Below, piece after piece: positions 1 through 15,676 of a stretch of 64,000 nt of DNA; within the stretch, counting starts at the first letter, position 1, and each line of letters begins with the position of its first letter. A model generated the notes under the pieces. The model was not told where the DNA came from and searched no databases. It saw only the letters and a program-made list of their open reading frames with translations. Position numbers and translations under genes: made by a program. The stretch comes from Sordaria brevicollis (Eukaryota > Ascomycota > Sordariomycetes > Sordariales > Sordariaceae). Location of the stretch: contig JAUTDP010000003.1 of assembly GCA_033439795.1 (NCBI GenBank), positions 2,852,001-2,916,000 on the forward strand, given 5' to 3'.

Positions 1-3320
<3,320 letters not shown>

Positions 3321-5173
3321 ATGTCCGCTAACATGGCCCCTCGAGGGCCGCACACGTCCGGCGATGAAGAGAGAGCCGGACCAGCACCCCGACGTTCCGC
3401 CGATACACGAGCTAATGCTACACTCGATAACAACAACAAGTTCGAATACGACGAACATCTAGCCCTTGTCGCAGAGAAGAAGGAACGGGAGATGACTTTC
3501 AAGGAAGCAGCCTCTGGGGATCTCCGTCTGATCATGTACTCGCTGGGTTTCTCCGGGACTATCATCATGGAGGGCTATGGCTTGGCACTCCTCACCTACC
3601 TTTTCAGCGTGGAGCCCTTCAACCAAAAGTATGGTGTTAAGGACACTACTGGCAAATATGAGGTATGTTGCACTTCTTGGTCTGATAGTCGCTGGAATCC
3701 CTTCGTCTGGGATGAGAGTCAATGCTAATACACATATCTTATCAGGTCGAGTACAAATGGAAGGCCACTCTGCCCCTTTTGGCCCAGATTGGCTCAATCA
3801 TCGGCGTTTTGCTCACAGCCCCCCTTGTCAACTACGTGGGATACAAGCGCACTGTTCTTCTGATGCTCGCTCTTTGCGCCGCATTTGCTCTCATTCCCTT
3901 CTTTGCCGCGAACGTCTACATCCTGGCAGGCGGCTTTTTGGTCCAGGGCATCCCTTGGGGCGTTTTTCAAGTCGTTAGTCCCGCCTTCTCGTCTGAGGTT
4001 GCTTCATTGCAGCTGCGACCCATTTTGACCACCTGGAACAATCTGTGCTGGATTATCGGCCAGCTCTTGGCCTCTGGCGTGGCCTTTGGTTTCCATAATA
4101 TGGCAAATCATTGGGCCTACAGAGTGCCTTTTGGCCTTAACTGGGCCTTCATTATCGTCCTCTTCTGCGCCATTTTCGCTGCGCCCGAATCTCCCTACTG
4201 GTATCTCAAGAAACACAGGGGGGCCGATGCTCGCAAAGCCGTCAAGAAGCTCGTCCGCAAAGGATCCGAGGAGCGCACGGAGGAGAAGCTCGCCTTGATG
4301 CAGCATGCCATCTACCACGAAATGAAGATGGTTGCCCACGACCAGACCAGATGGCAGAAAATCAGCGCCATGTTCAGAGGCGTTGACAAGAGACGTACCG
4401 AGATTGCCTGCATGGCATGGATCATTCAAGCCCTCTGCGGTTCGAGCCTCATTGGTTGGGCGCCCAAGCTATTCGAGTCTGCCGGTATGGATAGCAGCAA
4501 GGCGTTGGCTATGAACATTGCCTTGCCTTGTGCTGGAATTGTGGGCACGATCGCTTCTTGGTGGTTGATGCAAAAGATGGGCCGTCGTTCGATCTACTTC
4601 TGGGGCCTGGTTGCCATGGCGCTTGTGCTTACTGGATGCGGTCTCGCCACTCTTGCTAAAAATTCGGCGGCCGGGTATGCTGCCGGAGGGATCCTCATTG
4701 TGTATACCGGCATCTACGACCTGACGATTGGCCCGATTTGCTACTCGATCGTGGGCGAAATTGCCTCGGTCCGCCTCCGCACCCAGACCATTTCTCTCGC
4801 ACGCGGTCTTTACCTGACGTTCAACCTCTTCAACATGTTCCTTACCCCCAAGATGCTCGCGATGGACGATTCGGGTTGGAAATGGGGTGCCAAGACGGGG
4901 TTCCTTTACGCAGGAATCTGTGCTCTCGGAGCCGTGTACACATTCTTCCGCATTCCAGAGACCAAGGACATCTCTGTTCGAGGACTCAACATTCTCTTCC
5001 ACGAGAGGGTTAAGGCCAGGAAGTTCAGCGTTAACAAGGCTACGGAACTGGAGAGGTTGCAGGGAGGCGCAGCTTCCAAGACTGGCAGCCGTGACGACAC
5101 CGTCTCAGTGGTTGATGAGGTTGTAGAGCCCAAGACTGTTTCTCCTGCCAGAGTGGCGACTCCTAACAACTAA
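3321..5173 (+). CDS. MFS sugar transporter, MAL-type alpha-glucoside:H+ permease
   Basis: Plasma-membrane proton symporter of the sugar-porter family, probably importing maltose or another alpha-glucoside. Exons 3321-3662 and 3746-5173, with an 83-nt intron (GTATGT donor, ATCAG acceptor), give 589 residues. The hydrophilic N terminus (about 75 residues) is followed by hydrophobic segments consistent with 12 membrane helices. Family marks: PESPYWYLKK after the sixth helix, MGRRSIYFWG in the second half, and PETKDISVRGL near the end, a variant of the PETKGRS motif. The first ATG after a roughly 410-nt ATG-free leader is used; a second in-frame ATG lies four codons later. The divergent GH13 glucosidase next door supports disaccharide uptake followed by intracellular hydrolysis. 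A cellobiose or other disaccharide substrate cannot be excluded. Confidence 0.92.
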
Positions 5174-5692
5174 GGAGGAAGATGTTGTAAACCGGACTAG
5201 TCGTTGTGGAGGACTGATGGAGCCAAGGGTCTTTCCATCCTTGGGCGCTCAAATGTCAGCATTGGCTGATGGCAACACCAGGGCCGAAGGCTGGAATCTT
5301 GGGGTGATGGTCAAGATATCGTGTAGGACTGATGGAGCCAAGGGTGTCGGAAAATGACTGTTGTGGCGGGTCTTTCCATCCTTCGGCGCTTAAAAGTTAG
5401 TATCCGATGATGGCAACATGGTAACGAAGGATACAGGGAAAAAATATTTACCTAGTCTATAGTTTTAAGTTGTAGTTTTTGGTTGGAGCATTATTTCATT
5501 AATAACAAGTTCATGTTACACAAAGATGACTCGTCCGGTGACTTTTGGATTTTGCTTGACGTGGTTAACGATGGAGTGTTTGACCATGCAAAGACCAGAT
5601 CCATTGCGACCTGCTTGGAATCTCGATACTTCAGTCGTTTCTTCATGATTCAGATGTTCCTCAGGCGAGGTCTCCGAAACCACGGTGCCCAT
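5174..5692. other. Convergent intergenic gap, permease 3' end to spp2 3' end
   Basis: Holds the two 3' flanks and an imperfect tandem duplication listed separately (5211-5430). No gene is visible. Confidence 0.6.
5211..5430. repeat. Diverged tandem duplication, two copies of about 80-105 bp
   Basis: Copy A starts at 5211 and copy B at 5326 with the same GGACTGATGGAGCCAAGGG. Both continue with TCTTTCCATCCTT(G/C)GGCGCT, then a weaker match to TGATGGCAACA. Copy B carries about 26 extra bases (near 5345-5370) between the two matching blocks. The repeat lies directly 3' of the permease stop codon. Confidence 0.75.
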
Positions 5693-6796
5693 TCACCGAT
5701 GATCCCTCCGCTCCCTCTCCCTCTCCCGTTCCCTTTCCCTCTCCTGCTTATAACTGCTCTCCCCATGTCGATACTCCATCCTTGCTTTCTTCTTGCTCTC
5801 CTCCCTTCTATAATCCTCCAGCCTAACCGGCCTTGAATCTCTCCCTCCCCTTCCAGAATCCCTTCCACTGATCTTCTGGTTCCAAGCATCCAGCTCCTCG
5901 GCCCCCTTGGCATCTTTTGCTCCCAGCCCAGCCAAGTTCGCGTGCTTGTGCGAAACTTCCTTCACTTTACCGCGCATCTTGCCGTCCCAGCCGAATTGCT
6001 TGAGCAGAGTGGCGCCAAAGTCGTCGATGGGCACGGCGCGGTAATCTTCTTGGTCTGGGGAACGGTCTCGAGAGGAGGGGGAGCGTTTGCGTTTTGAGGA
6101 GGAGGAGGAGGATTTGGTGTTGGAGTCGGTGGATAAGAGGGAGGAGAGGGCTTGTTCTTCTAGTGTTTGTGGTTTTCTTTCTGGGGACTTGGAGGGGGAG
6201 CGGGATTGACGGCGTGAGGAGGATGTGGGTTTGGAAGAGGTGGTGGATTTTGGTTGGATTGTTAAACCCCATTTTGGTGTGGCGGGTTTTGGTTCCTGAA
6301 GGTCTTGATGTCTGGAGTCTCGAGGGTCTTGTGGTTTGCGATCGCGAGAGCGGGAGCGTCGTCGGTCGTCTCTTGAGGATCTGTACCTATCTCTGTCTCT
6401 GTCTCGAGATTGGGATCTTGACCTGTCCCTTGCCCTTGATGTGTCCCTCCTGCGATCACGGGATCTGTCACTGCTACGGTCTCTGCTACGGTCTCGGTCT
6501 CTGCGATCTCGATCTCGATCTGAACGATCCCCGCGGTTTTTGGAGGAGTACTTGTCGTCATCGTCATCGCCATATGTGGAAATTTCGGTGATTGCTTGGA
6601 CGCGACCGCTCTTTTGTCCACCACTGGTTTCGTCATCGTCGTCGTCTCCTGATTCGGAAGAGTAAGATGCGCCGGCGCGGTGTCGTCTGGTGTGTGTTGG
6701 TCGACTGGGTTTCTTGGTTTTGAAGCTGGAAGATGCAGATGAGGACCCTAGGGCGATGGTCACCCGCCCGGGTTTGGAGGAGGAATTGTCAGCCAT
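5693..6796 (-). CDS. spp2: Pre-mRNA-splicing factor Spp2 (GPKOW/MOS2 family)
   Basis: Nuclear cofactor of the DEAH helicase Prp2, which remodels the spliceosome before the first catalytic step. Single exon, 367 residues. The N-terminal two thirds is low complexity: an acidic patch, then a long Arg/Asp/Ser region (about residues 85-165) like SR-type splicing proteins. The diagnostic block is at about 250-305: VPIDDFGATLLKQFGWDG followed by a Lys-rich stretch and HKHANLAGLGAK, the Spp2 G-patch-like helicase-binding segment. The C terminus ends in an Arg/Glu repeat. No KOW domain follows, so it is the short fungal form. The start ATG at 6796 has a good context. Transcribed divergently from eaf1. 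Confidence 0.92.
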   Translation of the reverse strand: MADNSSSKPGRVTIALGSSSASSSFKTKKPSRPTHTRRHRAGASYSSESGDDDDDETSGGQKSGRVQAITEISTYGDDDDDKYSSKNRGDRSDRDRDRRDRDRSRDRSSDRSRDRRRDTSRARDRSRSQSRDRDRDRYRSSRDDRRRSRSRDRKPQDPRDSRHQDLQEPKPATPKWGLTIQPKSTTSSKPTSSSRRQSRSPSKSPERKPQTLEEQALSSLLSTDSNTKSSSSSSKRKRSPSSRDRSPDQEDYRAVPIDDFGATLLKQFGWDGKMRGKVKEVSHKHANLAGLGAKDAKGAEELDAWNQKISGRDSGRGGRDSRPVRLEDYRREESKKKARMEYRHGESSYKQERERERERERERRDHR

Positions 6797-8948
6797 TGCG
6801 ATGGTCTAGTTCGCAAGTGTGTGTTGGAAGGCGAAGAGAGGTTGACGGATGATGTCAAGTTTGACTTTAACTTTGGCCGTTGAGGTTGAATTGAGGTTGA
6901 CGCACTGGAGGCGATAAGCGGTTGGTAGAGGCTTATCGGATCCTTGGCGCCAAGCTGAGGGTTCTTTAATGGACGAGACGCTTGGGGCCTTGGGCTGTTA
7001 GGGTGTGTTCCACTGGCCTGTTTTTTGGGGTTTTCACCGGGCGAAGAGAGCCGGTGAAAAAGGTGTTCCAAAAGGTGCATCGACGTTTTTGTACCTTTTC
7101 ACCGGCTGAATAACGGCGTTCAACCTGGTGAAAAGAAAAGGCCCACTTTTTAGTCTTTCAACCAACCAGAATACTCGCATCCATTTTCACCCGGTAAACC
7201 AAGAAAAGGTCGAAAACCATCTTGCACAGGCCACCAACCCGCTGAACGCCCTAGAAAATAGCGCCAAAGCCGCTATAACACCTGAACCGTTTTCACCCAG
7301 ATTTTTTAAGACTACAACCGGTGAATATTGGCCCGTGCACCCTTTTCTCCCGAAGTACCTTTTTCTCGGTGAACAAGCCCCAAGATTCGCCAATGGATCA
7401 CACCCTTAGTGCACAGACCATCACTTTGTGCACCCGAAACACTCGGGGCTGGCTGACGAACAACAACAGGCAGGCAAGTCTCCTGACACAAGTTCTGGTA
7501 CAAGCGGACGAGGTAGCCCGCGTCCACAACACCGACGACAACATCTCCTAAACATGCATTCTTTTTCCACGACATGAAAGAACGACGACCTGCCTGCCTA
7601 GCCTTTCTCTTACACTTTCGATATGGACCCTGCAGAGTGTTGTGATTTCGGCAACGAGTATGACCTCTCTTAATGCACACACGCCCAGCAGGTTGCTCCA
7701 ACTCTTCTCTTGCCTCTTTCGTCTCTCTGTTCACTCACGCAACCACCACTCGGCAACTCGATATGCATACCTATTCTCTTCGTCGTCATGCCGCCCTCAT
7801 CTGGAAGCTACCGGAACAGAACCACCAACGCTGGTTCTTTTACTCTAAAAGCTAAAGAGGGATTCCACTTGCGTGTTGGTAGGTGATGGAAGTTGTTGTT
7901 GCCTATCCTATCATCATCCAGCATCCTTTGTTGTCATCTTCACTTACATCTAGGTACCTACTTCTGCCGGTTGCCCCTTTTGCTCACATGGGATGGTATT
8001 CTCTCATCCTCTTCCAGGCTCCCTCACAACGAGTGTTGGTCGAGTGGCACTCAAGAAATAAACAGTTCCGTCCGAGCTATGTCAGGGTCACACACCTCAG
8101 ATTTGACTCGCTCAGATTTCGATTTCCCGCCAAAATTCCCACGGATGTGGATGGACGGATCTCAGATCTGCCTCCTTCTCAAGAAGGCGCCGGCAGTGTG
8201 GAGATGGATGTGTCAAGAGAAGGAAATGACGAGAAGGTCTTACCGTTCGATGTTACTACAATAACCGAACGATGGGGGTTCTTTTTGAGGTGAATCCAAG
8301 ATTCTGGAGAGCTGCTTCTCAATGAAGAGGGAAACCCCGCATCCGGGCAACTACCGGTAGCATGTTGGAATTCCAACCTGCCTTTTTCACTTTGGCCTTC
8401 CCTCATGAGTTCCTGGGCTGTTCGCATGTCGCCCGTTCAAGATTTGGAGAAACAGTCCCGTCCAGTGGCAGGGCAGGTACCTCCATCCTGGCTTTCTCCA
8501 AACACCTGCCCATTCTCGGGCCACTTTTTACAGAACCTCTGTGCGCTGAAAGCTTCGCCTCCGGCACCGTTTCCCTCTCAACCACAGGTACAAGAGTACA
8601 GCATCTCCAAGTATCTTCCACAGCAAGAGCGCCCCGGCATATTCACTCGGGTTTTTGTTGTTCTTTTTCTCTGCTGTTTGTCGCCCGATAGGCCCTTAAC
8701 ATTTTTATGCTTATCCGCCTTGGTTCCCCTCCATCCAAAGAGTTCCCTCCCTACCAGTGCTAAACTGTCTTGGCCAATTATCTGGCATCAACCCCCTCCA
8801 AAAGCGCGATCAAGGCAAAAAGCAGAATTTATCACCTTCATTCGCGTCGCTAAATCAATCAACGCAGCGATCAAAATCGCAACGCCATCGTAAAACATCC
8901 CTCGTCGACGCCTTTTCCATCTGCTACGGCCCCATAGGACCCTGGTGA
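6797..8948. promoter_or_regulatory. Divergent intergenic region between spp2 and eaf1
   Basis: About 2.2 kb containing both promoters and the MITE at 7001-7405. Between 7410 and 8940 I see pyrimidine-rich stretches and short open frames, but no frame with recognisable protein content. A hairpin/uORF element follows immediately before eaf1. Confidence 0.5.
7001..7405. mobile_element. Tourist-like (PIF/Harbinger-type) MITE with TTA target duplication
   Basis: The element is flanked by TTA at 6998-7000 and 7406-7408. Its ends are imperfect terminal inverted repeats of about 40 bp. The left end and the reverse complement of the right end share GGGTGTG(T/A)TCCA(C/T)TGGC, then TTGGGG and TTCACCG. 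Inside, the motif TTTTCACC(G/C)GG or its complement GGTGAAAA recurs at least six times. No transposase is encoded. A 3-bp TWA duplication and GGG-starting ends are the usual marks of PIF/Harbinger MITEs; assignment to that superfamily is inference. Confidence 0.75.
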
Positions 8949-8995
8949 ACATCCGTTTAATTGATAAACGGATGTCGCGGCCGCCGATGACATGA
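8949..8995 (+). promoter_or_regulatory. eaf1 leader hairpin and overlapping uORF
   Basis: A perfect 11-bp inverted repeat, ACATCCGTTTA (8949-8959) and TAAACGGATGT (8965-8975), with a 5-nt loop, ends 16 nt before the eaf1 ATG. The 3' arm contains an ATG at 8972 that opens a 7-codon uORF (MSRPPMT). Its TGA at 8993-8995 overlaps the main ATG at 8992-8994 as ATGA. The transcript start is not known, so presence in the mRNA is inferred. Confidence 0.6.
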
Positions 8996-11900
8996 CTGAG
9001 GTCGGACTCGCCGACCGCCGGAAGCTGCTGCGTTCAAAGCGGGCGGAAGCAAAGTAAGATGTGCCCCAGTCGATAGAGCAAATCTTTCCGATCATTTTGG
9101 TGTGCTGGACTTGGTGTTGACTCGACGCAGTTCAATTGTGACGTCGCGCAAACGGAAGCTCAGAGAGTTGTATGCTGTAGCGACCGACGAAGATGGCTTC
9201 CCCAATTACGACCTGAACGAACTCGATACGCGTCCCGCCTCCCCAGGCGAGGCAAAGTTCCTCTTCGACTGTGAAATCCTGCAGTACGTTCTACTCGTTT
9301 ATCCCTTCGATGCATGGCTCACACCATTCATTCCACGGCGTCATGCTTGTCTGTCCGGTATTTGGCTAACTTTGGGCTCCAGAGGCCGACGACTGGCAGA
9401 GCGACTGCTGCCGGTATTCCAGCGGCCTCGCTTCGACACTTTACAACATGCTGCAACCGCAGATGATGCCTCCCTAGGACATGGCCCTCATGTCGTCCAA
9501 CAAGTTCAACCTTCGCCGTTGATCCATCCGAACCATGCAATTCCCAAACATATACAACATAACGGATTATCTTCGCCAGCACCACCCACTTCGAACATCC
9601 GCCATGAACCCGAACGGCCCGTATCTTATAACCCGCTTCCTAACGGGATTTCTGGGCCGCAGGAAGCTTTGAAGGGCTTTGCCCCACGACCAGACATCCA
9701 GAAGCCCGCACCAGTTCAAGGGAGCTCACTCAAGACAGTTGATGGACCCAGCGCCGAATCGAAACTGCCAGCGAGGGAGACGCCAGTGCTCCTTGCGCCC
9801 GGGGCACCGCATGCTAATGGACGATGGAACGGCATCATTAATAATGTGCCCCAGGGACACGCACCGGCTGCCCCACAGCCGATTGCATCCCCGGCAACGG
9901 TTCCTACAGCGACTACGAAATCAACGAACTTGGGCGAGTGTAGACCAGGACCAAAGGACGCTACGGTATCTATGGGAGCTGGAGAAAACAAGGCCCGGCC
10001 TAAGCCTACGATCACCTCTGTCAACCAGCTACTGTCAAACGGCGACTCGATTCGTTATCCCGATACCCTCTCGTCACCGAGTTCCACTGTTCAGTCCGCT
10101 CTTGCACCTGCTGGCAACGAAGCATCAACAAGCACTAGCCCCGATAATGAGGCGTCCCAGTCTTTCGAAAAGCCAGTCTTCAGGCCCGACCAAGAATCCA
10201 GGGGTGCTGTTCCCGACAGAAAGAGCACGGGTCAGTTTCCAGGACCACATGTTGCTGCTCCAGAATTACGCCCACAACCTCAACAGCCTGGTGTTCATAT
10301 CAATGGAGTTCCAGGAGTCCCCGTCTCGTTAGCCCCTTCGGTCAGGCCAGCACTTAGCGGAGCGGAGGCTCAGCTCCTTCAAGAATCAGCTGCAGCGCGG
10401 ACTAACCAAGTTGTTGGAAAACCGGGTGTTGCAGTGCCAAACAGGGTCCATTCTACTGCTGCGTTGCAGTCTCAACACCCATCCGGTATGAATGGTGATG
10501 TCCGGAATTTGATGAGCGGAGGTATTTCAACGAAGCACATTACCCCGCCCGCAAGCGCAAGCACGGGTGTGGCAGCGGCCAAGGCCACTTTACTCGATGT
10601 TGCCAAGCAAACTCCTCTTCCCCAGGGCGTTGGAATTCAGAATCATCAGGGTCATTTTGGCCCTACCCCGATGGATGTGGACAGGGCTCCAACAACCCAG
10701 ACCCCGAAACCAATTCCCAGTGTGCACGCGGTACAAGCAAAAGCTCCTGTTCAAGAGCCTTCTCGCCAACCCCAGCCTCCTTCAACCGGCCCATCCATCA
10801 CGCCTCCATCTATGCAGCCTACAGCACCTCTTGAGAAAGCCGTACCTGGCATTCAGATCAGCGCACCACCAGAGACCGAGACTGAGACTGAGACCCAGGC
10901 CCGGACTTCGGAATCGGCTGTTGTGGATGAAGAAAGTGACATGCCTCCAGGCTTGCTGATTCATCGGCTCAAGTCTCTATCCACTAGGCTTCGTGAAAGG
11001 CGGAGGAAAAGTGTGCCCACGGTGGTATTTGGAAAGCAGTACAGGAAGCCTCGTTTCAGTGACGATACTGCACTGGTAGTCAACAAGCCAAAACCTCCCG
11101 GTCATATTCCGTCTGAAGACTACTTCGTGACGTTGTTTATCGAAAGTTTTGCCAGGACCTCGTCTTGGATGAAGCCGCTCGAGAAACTCTTGCACTCCGC
11201 CCACAAGACTGTTTCCACCTCTGATCAGTTCCTATCCATACTCGATCATCAAGCCTGTAAGATTTTGCGTAGGGTCTATCATCTCCAACAGCACGACAAA
11301 TGGTCACTCAGGCAGCCTGTCCGGTGCTTGGAACCGGCAAGACCTGCGTCCCATCAGGACCTTTTGATCAAGGAGATGAAGTGGATGCGGACAGATTTCA
11401 GGGAGGAGCGCAAATGGAAACGGGCAGTTGCTCGAAACTTTGCGTATGCCTGTGCGGAATGGTACTACTCCAGTCCCGCTGACCGAAAACTCCTACAGGT
11501 GGACGCCAAGATTCCTCCGGTGCGGAAGGCCGACAATGCCGATACCACCATGGCAGATGCCCCGGAAAACGGCGAGTCTTCGGTCCCTGAGCTGGATCAC
11601 TCAGATTCGCCCGTGGGTAACGATGAGGAGGTCCCGGAGCTGCCAATCACCACTATTGCTCCAGCGACCATCTTCGCCTTGCAGGACGATGAGGTGGTCT
11701 TTGAGCTGCAGCCTTCCCGAACGGCGGATCTTTTGCTAGAAAATCTGCCAATGTACGGTTCACCGCTCAAGGTCCCCAAGTTCGACTGGATAATCCCAGA
11801 CTACGACCCTGATGCCAAGTGGAAGAGGCCAGCGGTGCCACTCAGCAAATATGTTGAGGGCGAGATGGTGTTGGACGTCAAGCCACAGCCTCAGAAACGT

Positions 11901-14900
11901 TCTCGATATCAGTTCAAGGGTGAAGACGAGGAGGAGGATGAGGAGTTTGTTTTTGGCGCCCAGCCCGACAAGGGCACGAAACTGGCTCCTGAGTTCACCG
12001 AAGTTGCCTTGTTTGCTCCGGAAATGAAGCTGACTAGAGACCGTCTACATGCTGGCCATCAATTCCGCCCACCTTCAGAACACCCCATGCCTCAGCAGAG
12101 CTTTTTCGAAAGTAGGATCGCTTCACAATGGACACTGGCCGAGGATGATCAGCTCAGGGCAATGGTACGTGAGTATTCATACAACTGGTCACTCATATCC
12201 ACCATGATTCGTAGCAGGTCATTATTCCCATCAGCTGTGGAGCGGCGTACCCCTTGGGAGTGCTTTGAACGATGGGTCAACCTTGAAGGCTTGCCTAGCG
12301 ACTTTGCAAAGACACCCTATTTCAAGGCTTATCAGGCGAGGATTGATGCTGCTGGGCGGAGTATACAACAGCATAATCAGAACGCGGCACAAGGACAGCA
12401 GGTTGGACCTAACGGTGCGGTCACCCCAATTCCACGAAAGAGGCCGACGAACACCATGCGTGTTGAAAGACGTAGGAATCAAAAACACCTGGCTTTGTTC
12501 GACGCTATGCGGAAGTTGGCGAAGAAACGAGAGGCGGCGGCTCAGAAACAGCAGGCCCAGGCAAGCATGACGGCTATGCGCAAGACAAACGAGCAGCAGA
12601 GACAGCAACCCCAGCAGCAACTTCACCTTCAGGCGAAGACTCCTCAGGAGTATAGTCTCATGAGAGCTGCTCGTGACCAGCAAATCGCGGAGAAGATGGC
12701 TCATCTTGCGGCGCGGCAGCACGAGATTATACAAAAACGGGTAAGTGGCAGAATCGGGTTGACCTCTTTTGATCAGTCCAGATGCTAACAAGATTTTGCA
12801 ATAGCTGCTCACCCAAAGACAAGCTCAAATGGCCGCCACACCTGGTGTCGCCCAGGTGCCTCAGACGGCAGCACAAATTGCCGCTGCCAATTCGCTCAAC
12901 AGCGCCGCGGCCAGACTCAATATCCCGGCTCAGATGGCCGCAACGGCCCAGAAGCTTGCGCCTGGACGTGTTCCGATGCAAGCTCCAGCCGGCATCCCCG
13001 CTGTTCCCGCCCAACTCGCCGCCGGTGGCCTTGTACCGCCTATTCCCGTCGCCGCTCTCCCTCAAGCCCAGCTCCAGGCCATGCAAGCAGCGCAACACAG
13101 GCTGCCGATGGTGAATCCTACGCCAGATATCAACCTTGTCATGCAGGCCCGGAGGATCCAAGATCAGCAGAGAGCTGTTGCTGTGCAGCTGCAACAACAG
13201 CAACACCAGCAACACCAGCATCAACAACACCCGCAACAGCCACAACAGCATCAGGTCCCACAGCAAGTGGTTTCACAACAACAACAACAACAACAACAAC
13301 AACACCAGACCCCACAACAACAGCAGCAACCGCAACAGCAACAGCAACAGCAAATGCAGCAACAGCCGCAGCAGCCTCAGCATCAACAGGTACAAACACC
13401 TCAGCCTGCACCGCAGCAGCCACAGCAGCCTCAAGTGGCCCAGCAACCACCGCCAGTGCCGCAAGTTCAAATCAACGGTGTCTCAGGTTCGCCAACGCCA
13501 ATGCGGCCAGTGGTGAACAGCCTGAACAACGGCGTCTACATGTCTAGTGTTAGTGCCCAGGCGATGATGGCGTCCTTCAATGCGGCAAATGGTGTTGCTG
13601 GAATGGTAACGTCTCCAGGCAATGGGTTGAGTATGCCGATGCTACCGGCTGGGTCGCCACGTGGCCCCAGGTTCCCGCCCAGCAACTACCGTATACCCAT
13701 ATTCACACTAGGCTCAAGGAGTTTGAGACACACTTCAGGAACAAGAACCCAGGTGCCACCCAGGACCAGATTAGGCAAATGGCTACGGAGCATTTGGGTC
13801 GATTGATAGTCCAAACCCAGCAACATGCTATGAACGCTGCAGCAGGCGGGATCGGGCACGGATTGGGTGCTGTCGCCACGACGACGAGTCCTCACCAATA
13901 TGCGCAGCTTCTACGGGCCCAACAACAGGCTCAGGCTCAACAGGTTCAACAGCAGCAACAGGCCGCCGCCGCAGCTGCTCAAGGTCAGCTTAGCCCGGCC
14001 CATTTAGCTCAGGCACAAGCGGCAGCTGCTCAGAAACAAAAGCAAGCTCAAGCCCTTGCCCAGGCTCAAATGCAGACTCAGGCTCAAGGGCACCAACCTC
14101 AGCAGCCTCAAGCCCAGTCCCATGTTCAAGCTCAAGCAATGACACCAGCTCAGCTTCAAGCTCAGGTTCAACTGCAAACACAGGCGGCGGCCCAGAAGCA
14201 AGCAGCTCACGCCCATACCCAGGCTCAATCCCAGGGTCAAGGCCAACATCCTCAGCAACCCCAGCGAGTTCACCAAGTCCAGCAAGGACAGGGACAGCCG
14301 GCACACCAACTGCCACAGGTCCAGCAGGCTCAGCAGGCCCAGCAGATCCAACAGCAGGCCCAGCACTCCCCACAAGCACGGCAACAACCTCAACAGCCTC
14401 AAATGGTACGACAGCCGGTGCAACAAGCCCAGCAACCTCAGCAAGTTCAACAGCCGCAACAAGCTCAAAAGACGCCGCAGATGCAACACCAGCAGCAGGT
14501 ACACCAACCTCAGCAGCAGGTACAAACGCCTCATCAACAAGCTCAGAAAGCTCAGCAGTCCCAACAAGCGCAGCAGCAGCTTCAACAACAACAACAACAT
14601 CAGCAGCAGCAGCATCAACAACAACAAATCCAGGGTCAGGCTCAAAACCAAGGCCAAGTTCAAGGTCAGGCTCAGGCTCAGAGCCAAACTCAAATTCAAG
14701 GTCAAGGTCATAGTCAAGTTCAAGGACAAGCTCAAGTTCAGGGACAAGTTCAGGGGCAGGGCCAAGCTCAAGTTCAGGGACAAGTTCAGGGGCAGGGCCA
14801 AGCTCAAGGCGGGGTCCAAGGCCAAGCTCCGGGTCAAGCTCAACCGCAGCATGCCCAGCATTCCCGACCCAACCCTAATGTTCAGCATGCTCAACACACC

Positions 14901-15581
14901 CCGCAGGCTCATCAGGCCCAGCAGGCTCAACACGCGCGGAATGTCCAGCAAGCCCACCACGCCCAACAAGGTCAACAGGCACAACATTCCCAGAAATCTG
15001 TAGGGCATCAGGGACAAAGACAGGGACAGATCCATGGGCATGGGCAACAACTGCATCAGCAGCATCAACCACAGCAGGCACAGCAGGCACAGCAGGCACA
15101 GCAACAACAAGCTCAACAGCAGCAACGTCAACAAGCTCACCCTGTACCCCAGCTGCCACAGGCGCAACATGCACAGCAGCCACAGCAATCTCAGCAATCT
15201 CAGCAAGCTCAGCAGCCTCACCAACCTCATCATCCGCATCAAACTCATCAGGTTCACCAGGCTCCTCAAGTTCAAGCTCATCAGCCCCAAGGTCACCAGG
15301 CTCAAGGTCACCAGCCCCAAGCCCAACAACAAGCTCAACCTCAGCAACCTCAATCCCAGCTCTCTCGGCCGGCTCAGCATACTCAAGCTCACCAAGCTCA
15401 ACAGCCTTCACAGCCGCAGCAGGCTCAGCAGGCTCAGCAGCCGCAGCAGCCGCAGCAGCCGCAGCAGGTCCAAGCTCAACAGGCTCGTGCTCAACAAGCT
15501 CCAATTCAACAGGCTTCGGTTCAGCAAGCTCAGGCTCATATTCAGCAGGCTAAGGCTCAACAGCCTCAGGCGCAAGCTCAA

Positions 15582-15676
<95 letters not shown>

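Noticed and set aside
14004..15401. Long Leu-rich minus-strand open frames opposite the eaf1 tail
   Set aside because: These are complements of CAG/CAA/CAGGCT repeats; Leu-rich shadows are expected from Gln-rich coding sequence.
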